From a bacterium UBA6115 (GTDB lineage Bacteria > Bacillota_A > Clostridia > Christensenellales > Aristaeellaceae): a stretch of 7,184 bases of DNA. Positions 5,197 through 7,184 of this stretch are shown one piece after another. The stretch is from positions 1 through 7,184 of the forward strand of contig DIWD01000004.1 of NCBI GenBank assembly GCA_002428405.1, in the 5' to 3' direction. The translations under genes were made by a program, and so were the position numbers. Every line of letters begins with the position of its first letter. Position 1 is the first letter of the stretch. Under the pieces are notes generated by a model that was not told the DNA's origin, did no database searches, and saw only the letters and a list, made by a program, of their open reading frames with translations.

Positions 5197-6210
5197 GCTA
5201 AAAGAAAAATGGTTCAGTATAATCTCATAAAGAATTCCATCGCAGCTTATTTCGCAGCAACAGAGATTCATAATAAACCCAATATAGCTTATCGCTATGA
5301 AACTGTTACACTTTTAATAATGAATGCATGGGAATTGGCATTAAAAGCATATATAAAGAAATATATAAAAAATCGATCAGTTTTTACTGGAGATGGTCAC
5401 ACCATCTCCGCTGACAAAGCCCTTGATTATGTTGCTGAGCATTACAATGCAATTAAGTCAAACAGCTTTACTGCCACAAGAAAGAATATTGAAGAAGTTC
5501 AAAAATATAGGAATGGTATTTCACATTTTTATTGCGAACAAATAGAACCGTATATTTTTATGCTTGTCGCCCGTTCTGCCCTAAATTATGTTAACTTCAT
5601 GAAAACTCAGTTTGACAAAGATATCATGGAAGATGAAGGTCTATTTATTATGCCACTTGGGTTCAAATTACCCTTTCATCCTGAGGATTTTTTGTCAAAT
5701 ATAGCGTCAAAATATACAGCGTCAGAAGAAAGTAGAGCTTTTATTCAAGACATCGTAGATGTAATCAGGAATCTAAAGGATGAAGGCATCGAAGATTCAA
5801 TCGTTCTTGGATTTGACATATACTTTGAAAGTGTCAAAAAGGCTAATAACAGTGATATCTTGGCAGCTATCACTACAATCGAAGGAGCAGATGCTACATT
5901 TTCAAAAGTCACAAATGCTAGGTTTAGCAGAGACCCTAACGCGCAAGTGTTTAGTATGAGTGATGATGAATTTCGGGTAATTTGGAAACATACTCATGCC
6001 GATTTACTCGCTTGGTGTAAAGCAAATATTAAAGACTTCAAACAAGGGGCATTATTTAATACTCTGAAAAAGAAACTCAGGGATGATATCAACTTTACTT
6101 ATACAAGACGATTGGATAGTAAAAGTTCAAAGTCTCCATCCAAGGTTTTTTATAATGATTTGGCTCTGGAACACATCAAAGAGGAATATGAACATTATTC
6201 TAATGAATGA
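5188..6210 (+). CDS. DUF3644-like protein with an HEPN-type R-x4-H motif; candidate defence RNase
   Basis: 340 aa, no signal peptide or membrane segment, so cytoplasmic. The N-terminal third matches DUF3644 as I recall it: SIAAYFAATEIHNKP, YRYET (35-39) and NAWELALKAYIKK (46-58). YRNGISHFY (107-115) gives R108-x4-H113, the form of the HEPN ribonuclease motif Rx4-6H, following a mostly helical region. The C-terminal about 80 residues (DFKQGALF..., TYTRRLDSKSSK, FYNDLALEHIKEEYEHY) look like a basic, possibly winged-helix, nucleic-acid-binding unit. No biochemical role of the family is known to me; RNase or abortive-infection activity is inferred from the motif and from the AT-rich islet. ATG 5188 is 4 bases and ATG 5194 10 bases from GAAAGG, so the start is uncertain by two residues. 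The frame is intact. No antitoxin-sized partner is adjacent, so if toxic it must be self-controlled or triggered. Confidence 0.8.
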   Translation: MIMAKRKMVQYNLIKNSIAAYFAATEIHNKPNIAYRYETVTLLIMNAWELALKAYIKKYIKNRSVFTGDGHTISADKALDYVAEHYNAIKSNSFTATRKNIEEVQKYRNGISHFYCEQIEPYIFMLVARSALNYVNFMKTQFDKDIMEDEGLFIMPLGFKLPFHPEDFLSNIASKYTASEESRAFIQDIVDVIRNLKDEGIEDSIVLGFDIYFESVKKANNSDILAAITTIEGADATFSKVTNARFSRDPNAQVFSMSDDEFRVIWKHTHADLLAWCKANIKDFKQGALFNTLKKKLRDDINFTYTRRLDSKSSKSPSKVFYNDLALEHIKEEYEHYSNE

Positions 6211-6337
6211 AAAGTCCGGCTACAACAATCAACAATGCTCGAGTGTCTGGTCTATTTGTCCCCATTTGATGTTGTTCGCTTAACTCTTTGTTCAATTCCT
6301 AAGTGTAAGCTTCATTCGAGGTGTTTTCTCAGTAAAA

Positions 6338-6371
6338 ACGGGCCGTTCTCGCGGCCCGCTTGCTTTTTATC
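6338..6371. terminator. Bidirectional terminator between the islet gene and rny
   Basis: CGGGCCG (6339-6345) pairs perfectly with CGGCCCG (6352-6358) around a 6-base loop. On the minus strand the stem is followed directly by TTTTTAC, an excellent end for rny, 20 bases after its stop. On the plus strand CTTGCTTTTTAT follows, so it can also stop transcription arriving from the left. Its GC-rich stem suggests it belongs to the host chromosome rather than to the AT-rich islet. Confidence 0.88.
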
Positions 6372-6378
6372 CGATAAT

Positions 6379-7184
6379 CTATTTCGCGAACTCCACGCTG
6401 CGGGTCTCGCGGATGACGTTCACGCGGATCTGGCCGGGGAACTCCATCTCGTTTTCGATGCGCCTGGCGATTTCCTTGGCCATCACGCGGATGCCCTCGT
6501 CGTTGACGTCATCGGGCTTGACCATGATGCGCACCTCGCGGCCGGACTGGATGGCGAAGCTCTTCTCGACCCCGGTAAAGGAATTGGCGATCTCCTCCAG
6601 TTTGGTCAGGCGCTTGATGTAGTTTTCCAGCATTTCGCGCCGGGCGCCCGGGCGGGCCGCTGATATGGCGTCCGCCGCCTGCACCAGCACCGCCTCGATG
6701 GTCTGCGGCTCCACATCGTTGTGGTGGGCCAGGATGGCGTGGATGACCTCCGGGTTCTCCCGGTACTTTCGGGCCATTTCCGCGCCCAGCTCGGTATGGG
6801 TCCCCTCCTGCTCCCGGTCGATCGCCTTGCCCAGGTCGTGCAGCAGCCCCGCGCGCTTGGCCAGCTGGACGTCCGCGCCGACTTCCGCCGCCATCAGGCC
6901 CGCCAGGTGGGAGACCTCGATGGAGTGCTTCAGCACGTTCTGCCCGTAGCTGGTGCGGTAGCGCATGCGGCCCAGCAGCTTGACGATCTCCGGATGGATG
7001 CCGTGCTGGCCGGTCTCAAACACTGCCTGGTCGCCGGCTTCCTTGATCTGCTCTTCGATTTCCTTCTTCGCCTTCTCCACCACTTCCTCGATGCGCGCCG
7101 GATGGATGCGCCCGTCTGAAAGCAGCTTTTCGATGGCGATCCTCGCGGTCTCGCGCCGGATGGGGTCAAAGGCGGAGATGATGA
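6379..7184 (-). CDS. rny: Ribonuclease Y, C-terminal half (partial at window edge)
   Basis: 267 residues are visible; RNase Y is usually about 510-520 aa, so the N-terminal membrane anchor, coiled coil and KH domain lie beyond the window. RNase Y is the membrane-bound endoribonuclease that starts mRNA decay in many Bacillota. The frame is open to the edge and reads [14 protein letters not shown] and [16 protein letters not shown], the conserved link between KH and HD domains. The HD metal-dependent domain shows [27 protein letters not shown] (the HD pair), LAHHND and the Asp of VQAADAIS. The family tail [15 protein letters not shown] and [16 protein letters not shown] runs to the stop. All metal ligands that fall in the window are present. 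An internal GTG at 7083 is not a real start, because conserved sequence continues upstream. It is convergent with the islet gene and closed by the terminator at 6338-6371. Confidence 0.97.
   Translation of the reverse strand, partial: IISAFDPIRRETARIAIEKLLSDGRIHPARIEEVVEKAKKEIEEQIKEAGDQAVFETGQHGIHPEIVKLLGRMRYRTSYGQNVLKHSIEVSHLAGLMAAEVGADVQLAKRAGLLHDLGKAIDREQEGTHTELGAEMARKYRENPEVIHAILAHHNDVEPQTIEAVLVQAADAISAARPGARREMLENYIKRLTKLEEIANSFTGVEKSFAIQSGREVRIMVKPDDVNDEGIRVMAKEIARRIENEMEFPGQIRVNVIRETRSVEFAK

Larger units (their letters stand above)
5030..6330. other. AT-rich islet with a single cargo gene (probable acquired DNA)
   Basis: G+C falls from about 60% to about 25-37% in the stretches counted by hand and returns at the terminator near 6339. 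Codon use changes with it: many ATA, TTA, AGA and AAA codons in the gene at 5188-6210 against CTG, CGC and CCC in the neighbours. It contains one gene and AT-rich flanks (5014-5187 and 6211-6337). I see no transposase, recombinase, tRNA or terminal inverted repeats, so the insertion route is unknown. The edges are estimates from composition, not exact junctions. Confidence 0.75.

Noticed and set aside
6225..6283. Loose inverted repeat (ACAACAATCAA against TTGATGTTGTT)
   Set aside because: Pairing needs bulges and a loop of over 20 bases, and no T-run follows; chance is likely in AT-rich DNA.
5030..6338. CRISPR array, insertion sequence ends or attachment site in the AT-rich segment
   Set aside because: No regularly spaced repeats, terminal inverted repeats, transposase, integrase or tRNA were seen.
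6235..6663. Open frame of 142 codons on the + strand after the islet gene
   Set aside because: It runs through the terminator and then antisense to rny; the His/Asp/Leu-rich translation is typical of an antisense shadow.

Overview
The window looks like a chromosomal segment of a high-GC member of the Bacillota, probably class Clostridia. The basis is an RNase Y gene, sigma-A-type promoters (-35/-10 boxes), purine-rich ribosome binding sites and classic hairpin-plus-T terminators. The genus cannot be told from this sequence. Most of the window is about 60% G+C by hand sampling (3541-3600 has 37 G/C of 60). Positions from about 5030 to 6330 are sharply AT-rich (5221-5280 has 22 of 60; 5341-5400 has 15 of 60).

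Layout. 1-160 holds no confident gene: at most the tail of an upstream reading frame, then a perfect GC-rich inverted repeat. 162-1751 (+) is a two-gene transcription unit with its own promoter: an ECF-type sigma factor (216-782) overlapping by 4 bases a one-pass membrane protein (779-1696) that is probably its anti-sigma/sensor partner, closed by a strong terminator. 1985-3157 (-) is a minimal-length DEAD-box RNA helicase read from an almost ideal promoter at 3209-3238, with a probable terminator at 1914-1949. Divergent from it, 3354-4370 (+) is an NAD(P)-binding SDR/epimerase-like protein whose promoter overlaps two palindromes sharing an arm. 4465-5013 (+) is a small exported protein of unknown function. 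6379-7184 (-) is the C-terminal half of RNase Y, which runs off the window edge.

The most interesting part is the AT-rich islet with one gene, 5188-6210 (+). Its 340-aa product fits the DUF3644 family as I recall it and carries an R-x4-H motif (R108...H113) of the HEPN RNase type. It has its own promoter and sits between ordinary high-GC genes without a visible transposase, integrase or tRNA. This is the expected look of a recently acquired single-gene defence or toxin-like element, but function is inference only. A bidirectional terminator at 6338-6371 separates it from rny.

How the genes may work together: the sigma/anti-sigma pair forms an envelope-sensing regulatory module. The helicase and RNase Y are both general RNA-metabolism genes but are separate transcription units. 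No functional link between the SDR protein, the exported protein and the rest is visible.
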